This document shows, piece after piece, positions 21,544-31,467 of a stretch of DNA of 64,000 bases. Under the pieces are notes generated by a model, which had not been told where the DNA came from, did no database searches, and worked only from the letters and a program-made list of their open reading frames with translations. The position numbers and the translations under genes were made by a program. The first letter of the stretch is position 1, and every line of letters begins with the position of its first letter. The DNA is from Hydnum rufescens UP504 (Eukaryota; Basidiomycota; Agaricomycetes; Cantharellales; Hydnaceae), in contig MU128975.1 of assembly GCA_014904985.1 (NCBI GenBank), forward strand, positions 1 through 64,000, written 5' to 3'.

Positions 21544-24366
21544 TTACTGCTGCATCAATTCCTGAATTACCTCAAGTGAGGCATCTGTGGGGATCTGGCA
21601 GTGCCTGTGGTACTTCTTCATTGCCCATGCTGCTTCTTTCCCATTCAATCCATGACAATAGCCATCCATGTACCATAAAGAGCGATTGGCAAATCTAAGC
21701 CCAGAAAAGATTGGAAATATGGAGAGGAAATCCAAACTGCAATACCCACCACCACATTGAAGTAATTGGGATTGATTCCAATGAGTTGACCATGTTGTGC
21801 TCAACATCCTCTACTGCTGATGATGGCAGTAACTTGCAATACAGCTGCTTTGCAAAACCCCAGCACATCTCAATGAAATTCAACTCACAGTGGAATTTCA
21901 GGAGAAAAATCACTGTAAACCCTCATTCAACACAATGAGCTTCAAGAAGGGAATCAACATTGATGAAATCAGGTTGACTGAATAGTAAGCATCGGCAGCA
22001 ACAGTCCGTGGCTCCACTTGGGCACTTGAATTCGGGACATTGGGTGCACAAGTCATGAACGTTATCATATCCACATTCTTCAAGAATGACGGCCATGCCT
22101 TTAAAGAGACTGGGATGTGTAGGGTGATTGTTGGGGAAATAAAGGGGCTGGGGTTTGTTGTTGAATGTGGCATTGCCCATATGCTTGAAAACCTTATTCA
22201 CCTTGCCACCACGAGTGTACACAAGATTTCCAGCTTCATCCCATTTGTTAACTCTGAGCCCCCAGTTTGCATCAGGTCTAGAGGTTCCCTTGGGCATGCG
22301 GCAGGCCAAGAGTGAATCCTCAGCATGTTTTGAGTGAGTTTTGGCATTGTCAAAAACAAAAATGTGATTGTCGGCAGGATAGTGTTGCCACAGAATATCC
22401 ATCGCATCTGATACTTGTGCCAGCATGTCGTCATTGGTGAAATACCCATCTCAATTCTTCCCAGGTCTGATGAGAACACATGCACTGGTTTCACCCCCAG
22501 GAGAGCGAAGCCACCCATAGTCAGCAGACACAAAATCAGCCACCATCACAGAAACCCCATCACCCTTTGCATATGGTTTAGGAGTCTTGTTGTCATGTAC
22601 CCATCAAAGCTTGTGACGATCATGTGCATAGAATATTGATTCATCATGGTACCAAATTGTCGTGTGGTGAGGAGGCTGAATCTCGGAAGTTTCCTGATTC
22701 CCATCATTGTCCCACTTTCATGTCAACAGGCAGTGTTTCTCCATCGCAGGTAAGAACACATTCTGTTGGTAATCCACCACATTATTGCGCTTGTGCCCAT
22801 CAGAATACTGACCCTTTTTCTCTTTCCGCCACCGATACCCCATCATTCTCATCCACTGTTGAGCCATATGCTCCAAAATTCCCTTGTGACATTTCAAACA
22901 GGCTTTCATCATGGGAGTGTCCAGAAAGCGAACAATATCCATTGCCGACACAAATGGACCAAGGCTCTGGAGGTGAGTTTGAATGTCCTGCTTGAGGTCT
23001 TCATCTGTCATGAGAACTGATGTATTCCATGACCCCATGTCATTTTTTGGGAGGTCCTCGAAGTCAGCCAGATACACACGACTCCAGCGATGGAGTCTAG
23101 ATGCATACAATGTTTTTCTCCCCCATGCTTTGGCCACCAGGTTAGATGCGGCAATCCATCCAATCGTACTGCTGCTTCCATCGTCTGTGCCATACAGTCA
23201 TAGGACTTGGAGGATCTGCTCCCATCTCATGTGAGTGAGAAGGTCTAAATGTGGGTTCTTGTGGCCTGGACCAGTATTGCGTAATGGCCTGATTTTCAGT
23301 TCCAGGGATTTAGCGCCCTCAGTAGCCCTTAAAATAGATGGTGGTGGAATGTAAGGGCGTGCATGGAACTTCAGGATACCCCTGGCAGGACTTTCTTGTG
23401 AAGCAAGTGAGGAGGAGGATGTGTTTCAGGACAAATTCGACATTGGTGAGTTGGGATTTTCGAGGTCTTGGTTTTGAGTTCGATATGGTTCATCCTCGGC
23501 ATCATCTATGGTTCCATTGGGACCAAATGAAAGATTTGTGTTGTTATTGGCTGATTCTGATATATCTGGATGACGCAAAAGCCCAATGCCATCCCTGCGA
23601 GATCCATCTTCTTGTCCACTTCCGGAACAGACAGCCATGACACCGCCACTGTTGTTGGCCTCAAGACCACACTTGTTCTTCTAGCCCTGGCTATTGTCAC
23701 TATCAGCTGAAGTTGTGAGATCAATTACGTCCTCATCTGTTGGATCCTGCCCTATATGCATCAGCATCAACAGTGTGGCACAGGTGTCGGTGGGTTTTGA
23801 TTTGAACCAATCTGTGATTGTTCGTTTTTTTTTATCAGTCTTTGTTTTCTTGGTGAGTGCATGGAGAATTCCATTAGCCACCCTCTCTTCTGCCTGGTCT
23901 CATTGCTGGGAACGTCTTGATTGCATGCCATTGATTTTGGCCCCATGGTATGTGGCTGTCGCACCATGTGGCATGGAACCTCTAATCCCATGCTTGACTT
24001 TCTCATGTAGCTGAGCCTGAGCATCATGCAAGAACTTGGCAAAGCTGGATTGATTTTTGGTGGGTATGTCAGGTTCTTCCTCCATGACAGAGGCAACAGA
24101 TTCTGCATCAGTGGAGCTTGATGGATCTGTTTCATTGTCTGAACGAGGGTCATCAAATAGGAGGACTGAGGAACTGGGTGCAGGAAAAGTGAATGATTCT
24201 GGTATTGATGGCACCAGTTCTTGTAATTCACATGAGGGACTTAAGTGGACTCTCTAAAGGGAATTATGGTGAAATGATGGTTTTTGAGGAACTATACTCA
24301 TACTTGCCTTGGGAAGTGCAAATTTCCCTAGATTTAATGCACGTCTCTTTGCCTTGCTTGGGGGCA
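21544..24366 (-). pseudogene. DDE transposase (Tc1/mariner-like, mushroom type), nonsense-mutated
   Basis: Cuts and pastes a DNA transposon. In order on the minus strand: an N-terminal low-complexity serine/acidic region (start MPPSKAKRRALNLGKF proposed at 24366), KKKRTITDWF, a helix-turn-helix-like region (AMDIVRFLDTPMMK, MGYRWRKEKKGQYSDGHKR), then the RNase H-like catalytic core with WYHDESIFYAHD, FVFDNAKTH and ELNFIEMCWG supplying the two Asp and the Glu, and a cysteine-rich insert CPEFKCPSGATDCCC. All three catalytic residues are present. TGA stops lie at about 23900, 22718 and 22451, each where the family has Arg, so each can be CGA to TGA; a fourth sits across the last intron near 21785. 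The protein is therefore not made in full. Confidence 0.8.
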
Positions 24367-24499
24367 TATTTTTAAGGTTTCTGGTTGGTGGCCAGCTCCC
24401 CGGAACTGAATTGGATATATCCTGGCAAGTACTGAAATGCCACTGGAATCTACCAAGCTTGCTTCCGAGTTGGCCAAAACTCCACATCTTGAAATTCAT

Positions 24500-25476
24500 T
24501 TTGGCTCAAAATGCAAAAATAAACATTAGTGGCATCAACAGAAAAGACCATGGTTAAGCTTGCCAACAAAGAGAGATATTGAGAAATGGAAACCAAGAGT
24601 TGCTTAAGAGCATCCATTTCATCATTTCTTAGGTTTCCAATTAGGTTTAAAAGATTGTGGCTAAGAGCCTTTCAAGGTTGAAGTTGTGTCCCACATTTGC
24701 TTCCGGAAAGTGATGACTCATGGATGTCGGCTATCTTAGTAATCTTAACAAGGCTCAGTTATTAAATCATTAAATTGGGTATATATGCAGACCTCATTAG
24801 GTATATTCCTTCCACCATGAAGCAAGCTACTATATTCAATATTCAATGTCGGAGTATGGGCCTGCTGAATTCTTTTCATTTTGCAGAGTCAAGTGTGTTC
24901 TTCATCTTCCATGGCATGCATAGCCTGGATGTGCTCCTCTTCCTGTTCTTCTGTTTCTGATTCAGGGGTTCTCATCCTTACCTGTTCATTCAAACATCCT
25001 CTGGCAGCCACATTGTCTTCTCCAGAGCCTAGAGAAGTTGCCTCTCAGTAGCAGCACACCACACTCTATATGTCAATTGGGCACAAGATACTCACTACCT
25101 GAAGATGATAGTTCTTCATCTAGGGTCTTGGAATTGTTCTTACAATGGGAAGCCTGGGTCAACGAAAATGAAACCCTAAGTAATAATCAAAAATCATGAC
25201 AGCAGTGACTTTTTTTTACCAGGAGGCCCAAAAGTTCATCAGCAGACCCATCAAGTCCCAAATCCCTCAGAAGCTTTGTGTTATTCTTGATATTAAGTTC
25301 ATGTCTCTCTTCTAATGCTGATAGGGCAGGGGGTGCACTGGAGGCCTCTTGCTCCCCTATGCTGTTCTTAGCAAAGAGCCTGAGTGTTAGTTGCAGTTGG
25401 AATCTACTTGGTAGGCCCATAAAGTATACTTACCTTCATTTTCTTAGAAAGTCTAGGCAGGCTGGTCAGTCAAATT
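24500..25476 (-). other. Probable degraded exons, unidentified
   Basis: Only one stretch (25420-25187) looks coding: a minus frame with SALEERHELNIKNNTKLLRDL and LGLDGSADELLGLL, helical and acidic. It could be an upstream exon of the DUF6532 or transposase gene pair. The remaining sequence shows no family I know. Confidence 0.3.
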
Positions 25477-25531
25477 GGGGACCTAATTAGGTACCATTTT
25501 CAGGGCAGAAAATGGTACCTAATAGGTCCCC
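25477..25531. repeat. 24-bp-stem perfect-type hairpin
   Basis: GGGGACCTAATTAGGTACC followed by ATTTT, eight loop bases, then the inverse with one base missing. Possibly the fused ends of a small inverted-repeat element, or a terminal repeat of the element to its left; I found no partner near 19.6 kb. Confidence 0.6.
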
Positions 25532-25919
25532 AGACAGTATGGCCAAAATACGGCCATTCCAATTCATTTCAGCCAATCCATGGCTGTGCTAGATTATGTA
25601 TTTATTTATTATTATTATTACTACTATAATTATATACATATTATGCTATATACATATTATCCCCCCCAGGCCCAGGGTCTGCCACTGCAGGGGGGGGGGT
25701 GTTGCACCCCATGGGGCCACACCCCCATCGGGTGGCCATACACCCCATTTGGCCCAGCATTTCATCAGGTAGCCACATGCCCCATTCTTGTGGGCATTTG
25801 GTCAGTGGGGTCGCAGGTTGCTTCATTTGGGGTTGCGCATTTTGGTCAGCCAGGATTTGCTTGGGAGGTGGTGGGCTCAATAAAATCCTATATTAATAAG
25901 GTAGTACATTAGTAAAAAG
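25532..25919. other. AT-repeat and G-run sequence without gene
   Basis: Contains an ATT/TAT microsatellite (about 25600-25650), a run of C (about 25661) and a run of ten G (about 25691). Open frames here are G/C-repeat translations and not credible. Confidence 0.6.
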
Positions 25920-27085
25920 AGAACCCATGAAAAAGGAGCAGCCTGTGCTGCTCTTTTTCCATGGTCAGATGTGTAGATGTATGCTTACCTTAAAGATTAC
26001 CACACACCTGCTGCAGCAGGTGTGCGGCTCCTTATTTTCCTTGGTGACTTTGTGTGTGTGTCTTCCTTCAGTTGTTTGTGTATTTCCTTCTCAGGGTTGT
26101 GTGTGTTTGCACATGGGGTTCCATTGATGCATGGGCAGGTGAGCAGGTTTGGGCTCATGATGGCATGGGTTCATGCATTGGGGTGGGGCATCTTGGCCTA
26201 GAATAAGGAATAAGATATTAGTTAAGCTTCAGAAGTCATGCAAAAGAGCAGCAACTGCTGCTCTTTTTGCATGACTGTTGCTATTGAAAAAAAATACATA
26301 TCTTATATTGCCACACACCTGCTGCAGCAGGTGTGTGGCCCTCTGTTTCCCTGCTTGTCTTCTCCATGGCTTCCTGTGCATGTTGTCATTCTTCATTCAT
26401 TCGTTGGCTCATTCATTTCATCCCTGTGCCACATCATTTGGGTGTCGATGGGCGGGGTTACAGGGGTTTTCGCATGGGTATGTGTTCAGGTGGAAAGTAT
26501 GACCTAGAATATAATATTTTAAGTTAGTTAAGTTAAAAGTTAAATACCACACAAAAAGAGCAGCTTTTGCTGCTCTTTTTGCGTGGGTGTAGCTATTGGG
26601 GGGTGGGACTCACCTTGAATAGTATGAATAGTACCACACACCTGCTGTGGTGGGTGTGTGTTACCTGGGGTCCTCATTTGGTGCATTGGCATGTGTGCAT
26701 TGGCGCATGCCATGTTGGCACATGTCATGTTGGTGCATGTTGTGTTGGCATGTGTTGTGTTGGCGCATGTTGTGCTGGCACGCATAGTGCTGGTGTGTGC
26801 TGCATTGGCACATGTTGTGTTGCTGTGCATTGTGTTACTGTCTGGTCCCTCATTGTTTCGTGGGTTTCTGATGTGCCTTGGACAAGTCAACCTAGAATAA
26901 TAAATGAATCATTAGTATAAAAATTCAAAGCAACACAAAAAGAGCAGCAAAAGCTGCTCTTTTTGTGCCACTGTATCTACTAAAAAAAACACTCACCTTG
27001 TGACCACACACCCGCAATGGCAGATGTGTGGTCATGTGGTTGCCTTTCCAGGTGGTTGCCTGTTGTGGTTGTGGAGATGCAGAAG
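25920..27085 (-). repeat. Module array, block 1 (minus orientation)
   Basis: Four tandem modules of roughly 310-380 bp. Each has, on the minus strand, a TATTCTAG acceptor-like end, about 150-200 bp ending in a hairpin of the type ACACACCTGCTGCAGCAGGTGTGT, a GTAAG/GTGAG donor-like start, and then a second hairpin AGAGCAGC...GCTGCTCT flanked by A and T runs (near 25930, 26240, 26554 and 26937). Confidence 0.75.
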
Positions 27086-27735
27086 GAGATACTCAACGCC
27101 GGCAATTGCTGGGAGTTAAAAGGCGCCCAAGTGCCACACTACAGGCAGAATGCATATTAATAGCAAGTGCCTAGATGTGAAATAAATACTATATAATATA
27201 TATTTGTCCAAAAATGTGAACAAGATGACAATAATAAGTCAGAGCTCAAACAAGGCATGATATGCCTAATTGAGAATGGATTGGGCCACTTCTATGAGTC
27301 ATAATTGGCCCAAATTAAAATATAATGATAGTAAATGTGTACCCCCACATGGGTGACTAGTTATATTGGATGAATCTGGCACTTTTTAATTTTTCATGCC
27401 TCCAATTCCCTAAATAGGGAATTGGAGGCATGAAAAATTAAAAAGTGCCAGATTCATCCAATATAACTAGTCACCCATGTGGGGGTACACATTTACTATC
27501 ATTATATTTTAATTTGGGCCAATTATGACTCATAGAAGTGGCCCAATCCATTCTCAATTAGGCATATCATGCCTTGTTTGAGCTCTGACTTATTATTGTC
27601 ATCTTGTTCGCATTTTTGGACAAATATATATTATATAGTATTTATTTCACATCTAGGTACTTGCTATTAATATGCATTCTGCCTGTAGCATGGCACTTGG
27701 GCGCTTTTTAACTCCTGGCAGTTGCCAGCATTGAA
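27086..27735. repeat. 650-bp perfect-type palindrome inside the module array
   Basis: Two arms of about 325 bp meet at CCTCCAATTCCCTAAATAGG (centre about 27410). Only scattered differences are seen between the arms. Array modules left of it are on the minus strand and those right of it (27740-28190) on the plus strand. Confidence 0.9.
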
Positions 27736-27739
27736 TTGT

Positions 27740-28190
27740 GCAACTATGCAGCCACACCCAGTAACAGCCCAGAAAGGCAACGACACAACCATGCACCCGC
27801 TGTTGCAGGTGTGTGGTCATAAGGTGAGTTTCTTTTTTAGTAGATACCACAGCGCAAAAAGAGTAGTGAAGGCTACTCTTTTTGCATTGCTTTGAGCTCT
27901 TATACTAACTCAGTTTTGATTATTTTAGATTATGGTCTGAAGCCCAAGACGAAAACCCGCCACATGATGAAGGGCTGCACAGCAACACGCCAAATGAAGC
28001 CACACAAGACATGCCAAACGAAACTGCACAAAACAGAATGATGCCAAACAAAGGCCTGAGAGGTGGCAACACAAACCACACACCCACTGGGGCAGGTGTA
28101 TGGTTCTATATAAGGTAAGTACATTTGTACACCCCCAACAGTGCAAAAGAGCAGCATCTGCTGCTCTTTTGTGCTGATTTTAAATTTTTA
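27740..28190 (+). repeat. Module array, block 2 (plus orientation)
   Basis: Two modules in inverted orientation. Donor-like GTGAGT and GTAAGT follow the ACACACC hairpin on the plus strand near 27820 and 28115. An acceptor-like TTTTAG is near 27925, and GAGCAGC/GAGTAGT hairpins lie near 27858 and 28142. Confidence 0.65.
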
Positions 28191-28225
28191 ACTAATGCAT
28201 TATTTATTATTGTCACCAGATGCTG

Positions 28226-28313
28226 TGGTGGTCATATATCAAGGATGGTATGATACCACACTTAAGTCATATATAAATGTGGTCTCATACCACCCCCAGT
28301 AAGGTACCACTAG
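28226..28313 (+). repeat. Terminal-repeat-like sequence of the KDZ element family
   Basis: ATATCAAGGATGGTATGATACCA and the following AT-rich bases resemble the left end of the large element at 41306-41365 (ATACATCAAGGATGGTATAA). This probably marks a second, small or truncated, member of that family. Confidence 0.55.
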
Positions 28314-28429
28314 CTGTAGTGCTGATATATCAAGCCCGGTAGTTACCATAGGGTAACTTGCCATGGCTGATATATCAGAAGCCCATGCACAAGGTCTCAA
28401 AAATCAAACCCATAATTATGCACTTCACA

Positions 28430-28492
28430 GGGTTTGAACCCACAATGTGCCAATGTATGAGGAACTCCAGGTGCTCAAACCAACTAGGTTAA
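28430..28492 (-). repeat. tRNA-derived sequence with A- and B-box-like motifs
   Basis: On the minus strand TTAACCTAGTTGG (A-box-like) is followed about 40 bp later by GGTTCAAACCC (B-box-like). A related pair lies at 41513-41449. I do not see a proper acceptor stem or anticodon arm, so it is tRNA-derived and not a tRNA gene. Confidence 0.55.
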
Positions 28493-28499
28493 CTCATCT

Positions 28500-28989
28500 T
28501 GTACACTATTTATGTCTTGAACTCCTCTATATACTTCAAGGATTTCTATCAGCAGCCATATCCCCGCAGATATCATCGGTAATACCAGTATGTGGGGTTA
28601 CTGCATCAGTCACCAACTGATGCAGGATCAAATGCATCCACATATGGATATATTTGGATGGGGATATTGAGATAGGTCCCAGCATGTCCCTAAATGGGTC
28701 AGTGGGCTATATGGACTGGCTTATCAGGATAATCACAAGCTTTTATTATTCATCACTAATGTACATGGAGGCCTCATTATTATTATTATTTATTATTGCT
28801 ACTACATATGGCCTGGGGGGGGGGGGCTCAGGCAGGTATTCATACAAGTCCACAAGCCCGGGCTTGTACAGGTCTTCATGCTCATGCAGGTTTTGGGTTT
28901 TGTTCTCGTGGCCCTTGCCCATGTCTTCAGCGGCTGTGCATTCATATTTTTGAGGGCCTCTTCATGTTCTCACCAGGTGGGTTTTTGTG
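28500..28989. other. Sequence between tRNA-like segment and module array
   Basis: Contains an inverted CTGCATCAGT/ACTGATGCAG near 28590-28612, an ATT microsatellite (about 28770-28800) and a run of ten or more G (about 28815). No gene is recognised. Confidence 0.5.
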
Positions 28990-30222
28990 TGGGGACAGTC
29001 TAGAATAATGAATAGTGGGTTAGTAAAAAAAAGACCAGAGGCAGCACCAAAAGAGCAGCTTCTGCTGCTCTTTTGGCACCATTGTATGCACTGTAATTAA
29101 AAACTTACCATGTACTACCACACCCACCACAGTGGGTGTGGTACTGTGCTTTGCCCATCATTGCATTGGTTGTGGCCTTCAGCAGCTATGTGTCTGTATC
29201 TTGTGTGGGGGTTTTCGTGCTCTTGTCGGGCTGGTCTTTGCGCAGGGGGTGATCTACAATGACCAATAATATGTTAGTGAATAAAAAAACAGAAGCAGTG
29301 CCAGAAGAGCAGCAACTGCTGCTCTTCTGGCATGGTTGCACATCTTATAATGAGAAACTTACAAGGTCACCCACTGCAGCAGGTGTGGTATGAGATTTCG
29401 TTGATCATTCTGTTCAGGGGCTGGGTACTCAGGGCTTGGGTGGCTGTGCATCAGGTTTTGTGCTGGGGGCTTGTCTGTGTCCTCATCAAGCAGGTTTTCG
29501 CATAGGGAAGGCACCTAGAATAACAAAGAATAATACATCAGTAAAAAAAAGAAAACAGAGGGGTGCCAAAAGAGCAGCTTTTGCTGCTCTTTTGGCACCA
29601 GTGGGATTAGACGTGCCTGATACTACCACACACCCACTGAAGTGGGTGTGTGGCACCATATTTGATTGGTCGTTGTGTGAGCTGTGGATACTTGAGGGTC
29701 AGTGTCTTGGGTGGCTGTGCAGGCACCCATATTTCACTCTGGGCCTTGTTGGGTTTCACGATGGAAGAAAGGACCTAGAATAATAAACATGTTAATAAAA
29801 GAAAGAATCCAAACAATGCCAAAAGAGCAGCTGGTGCTGCTCTTTTGGTGTTGTAGTAATGGAAAACTCACCTACACACCCGCCACAGTGGGTGTGTGGT
29901 ATCATATTTAATTCATCGTGGTGGTCATCATGGGTGTTCAGGGGCTGGGCTTTCGGGTGCCTGCATACGTCCATGTTTCGCCCTGGCCTTCATCTCTGCT
30001 GCCTTGGGTGGGGTTTCGCAGTGGGAAAAGGCACCTAGGGTAGTGAATAGATTAGTAAAGAAAAAAAAAGAGATGCAGGTGGCACCAAAAGAGCTGCTGC
30101 TGCAACTCTTTTGGCACCATTGTACACATCACTCACTGGATTTTACTACACCCACCACAGCAGGTGTGGTGCCATATTTAAGCTGTCATGTATGTTACAA
30201 GTGCTTAGGGGCAGAGCCTTTG
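28990..30222 (-). repeat. Module array, block 3 (minus orientation), split by gypsy 1
   Basis: Tandem modules of 250-267 bp. Measured on the minus strand: exon-like 30034-29872 (163 nt), intron-like 29871-29775 (97 nt, GTGAGT...TTCTAG), exon-like 29774-29627 (148 nt), intron-like 29626-29515 (112 nt, weaker donor GTAGTA). Every intron-like part contains one CAAAAGAGCAGC...GCTGCTCTTTTG hairpin. One exon-like module is cut at 30227 by the retrotransposon and continues at 62412. Confidence 0.75.
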
Positions 30223-30227
30223 GGTGG
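30223..30227. repeat. 5-bp target-site duplication, left (GGTGG)
   Basis: GGTGG abuts the left LTR; the same five bases follow the right LTR at 62407-62411. Five bases is the usual Ty3/gypsy duplication. Confidence 0.9.
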
Positions 30228-30685
30228 TGTTAAGGGTTGTACTCGAGGCGAAAGATACGATGATGTAATCGACACGAATACAAGGAAATGCCCTTAAGGC
30301 AATTGACGAGGGAGTTGTGAAGTGGGGATTACATAAGTCACGAGAGACGAGTATGTATGAGGAAGACCGGCTTCTTGAGACTTAATAGGCGAAGGTTTTA
30401 AGATGAGAGTCGCAAGTGATAACTGAGATCATGAGAGTGGAATTCAATTGGTTGACAATATATTCTCGATCTTCTAAAGAGCAAGTGTACATCAAGTAAC
30501 TACTTATACTATTAGAGATCAAAAGGTTTTATGGATAAAGGGGTGTTGAATAAAGGAGGGATGTATATAATAGGAAATGCTGAAAGAGGAAGGCACAATG
30601 GCGGCTAGGGGGAAGGTCACGTGATGGCGCATTTGGCTTGGTTATTCTGTGTACGTAAGCGAGGTTACGAGTGCGACTCGTAACA
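30228..30685 (-). repeat. 3' LTR of gypsy 1 (458 bp)
   Basis: Plus-strand TGTTAAGGG to CTCGTAACA. Same length as the partner at 61949-62406. It retains the perfect TATTCTCGATCT (30461-30472) complementary to the primer site; the other LTR has one mismatch there. Confidence 0.95.
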
Positions 30686-30700
30686 GTACCCCCCCTTTGA
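30686..30700 (-). other. Polypurine tract of gypsy 1
   Basis: On the minus strand CAAAGGGGGGTAC ends exactly at the LTR start TGTTACGAG. This is where plus-strand DNA synthesis is primed in LTR elements. Confidence 0.8.
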
Positions 30701-31467
30701 GCGCAAAGCCCTCGAAGCATGTAACTCGAGTTTTACGAGGTGGGTGTTTTTTGGTGGTTTCGGCGGTTGCTGTGGTGGTTACTATAAAGGGTGGGTTTGT
30801 TGTGTTCGCTTCTGATTCCGTACCATCATCATCGATATGGCCGACGAAGCTATTCTCTCTTTGATCAAGACAAAGGTGGTGATGGAAATCCTCCAGACCA
30901 AGGAGGCGGTTGCGACCATGAAGGTTGAGTTGGTGAAGTGGGAGGTAAATGATGAAAACTTTTTCTGTTTTCTGTGAGTTGTGTTGATTTTTGTAAAGTA
31001 GCAGGTGCATCTGCAAGGTCAGATGCCCGAAGGTGTCGCCTCTCATGCCTGAGATGGGTTTGGCCCTTGCGGCTTGGCGTCTGCATGTCGAATGTATCGA
31101 GAATGACGTGGGTGTTCATTGTGCCCAGGAAGAGGCGGCGGTGCGCGCTTTAGAGGAGGCGTGTCGTCTCGACGCTGAGGCGCGGCGTGAGGCTGAAGGA
31201 TGCTGCTCGGCGCACAGCCATGGCCAGCCCATGCTGTAAATATTTTGCAAAAAATGCGGTAACTTACCTTGGAAGGGTTGCATCAATACCCAGTAACTTT
31301 GTTGCAACAAGCTACAGTAACCCTGTTTCATTAAATCTTTTGCATCCAGGCTATTATTATTATTCCAGTTAAATAATATATATTTTATAATATTAATATC
31401 CCTAAATGCAGTAATTAGATAGCCCAGTAAGGAAGGGTGCATTAGATAATATCCCATAATAACCTTG

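Noticed and set aside
26540..26920. Thr/Asn/Cys-rich and Val/Leu-rich frames in the module array
   Set aside because: They run through a short TGTTGGCACATG-type repeat and cross splice-like motifs; not conserved between modules.
28430..28492. Functional tRNA gene
   Set aside because: A- and B-box-like motifs are present but no consistent acceptor stem or anticodon arm can be drawn.
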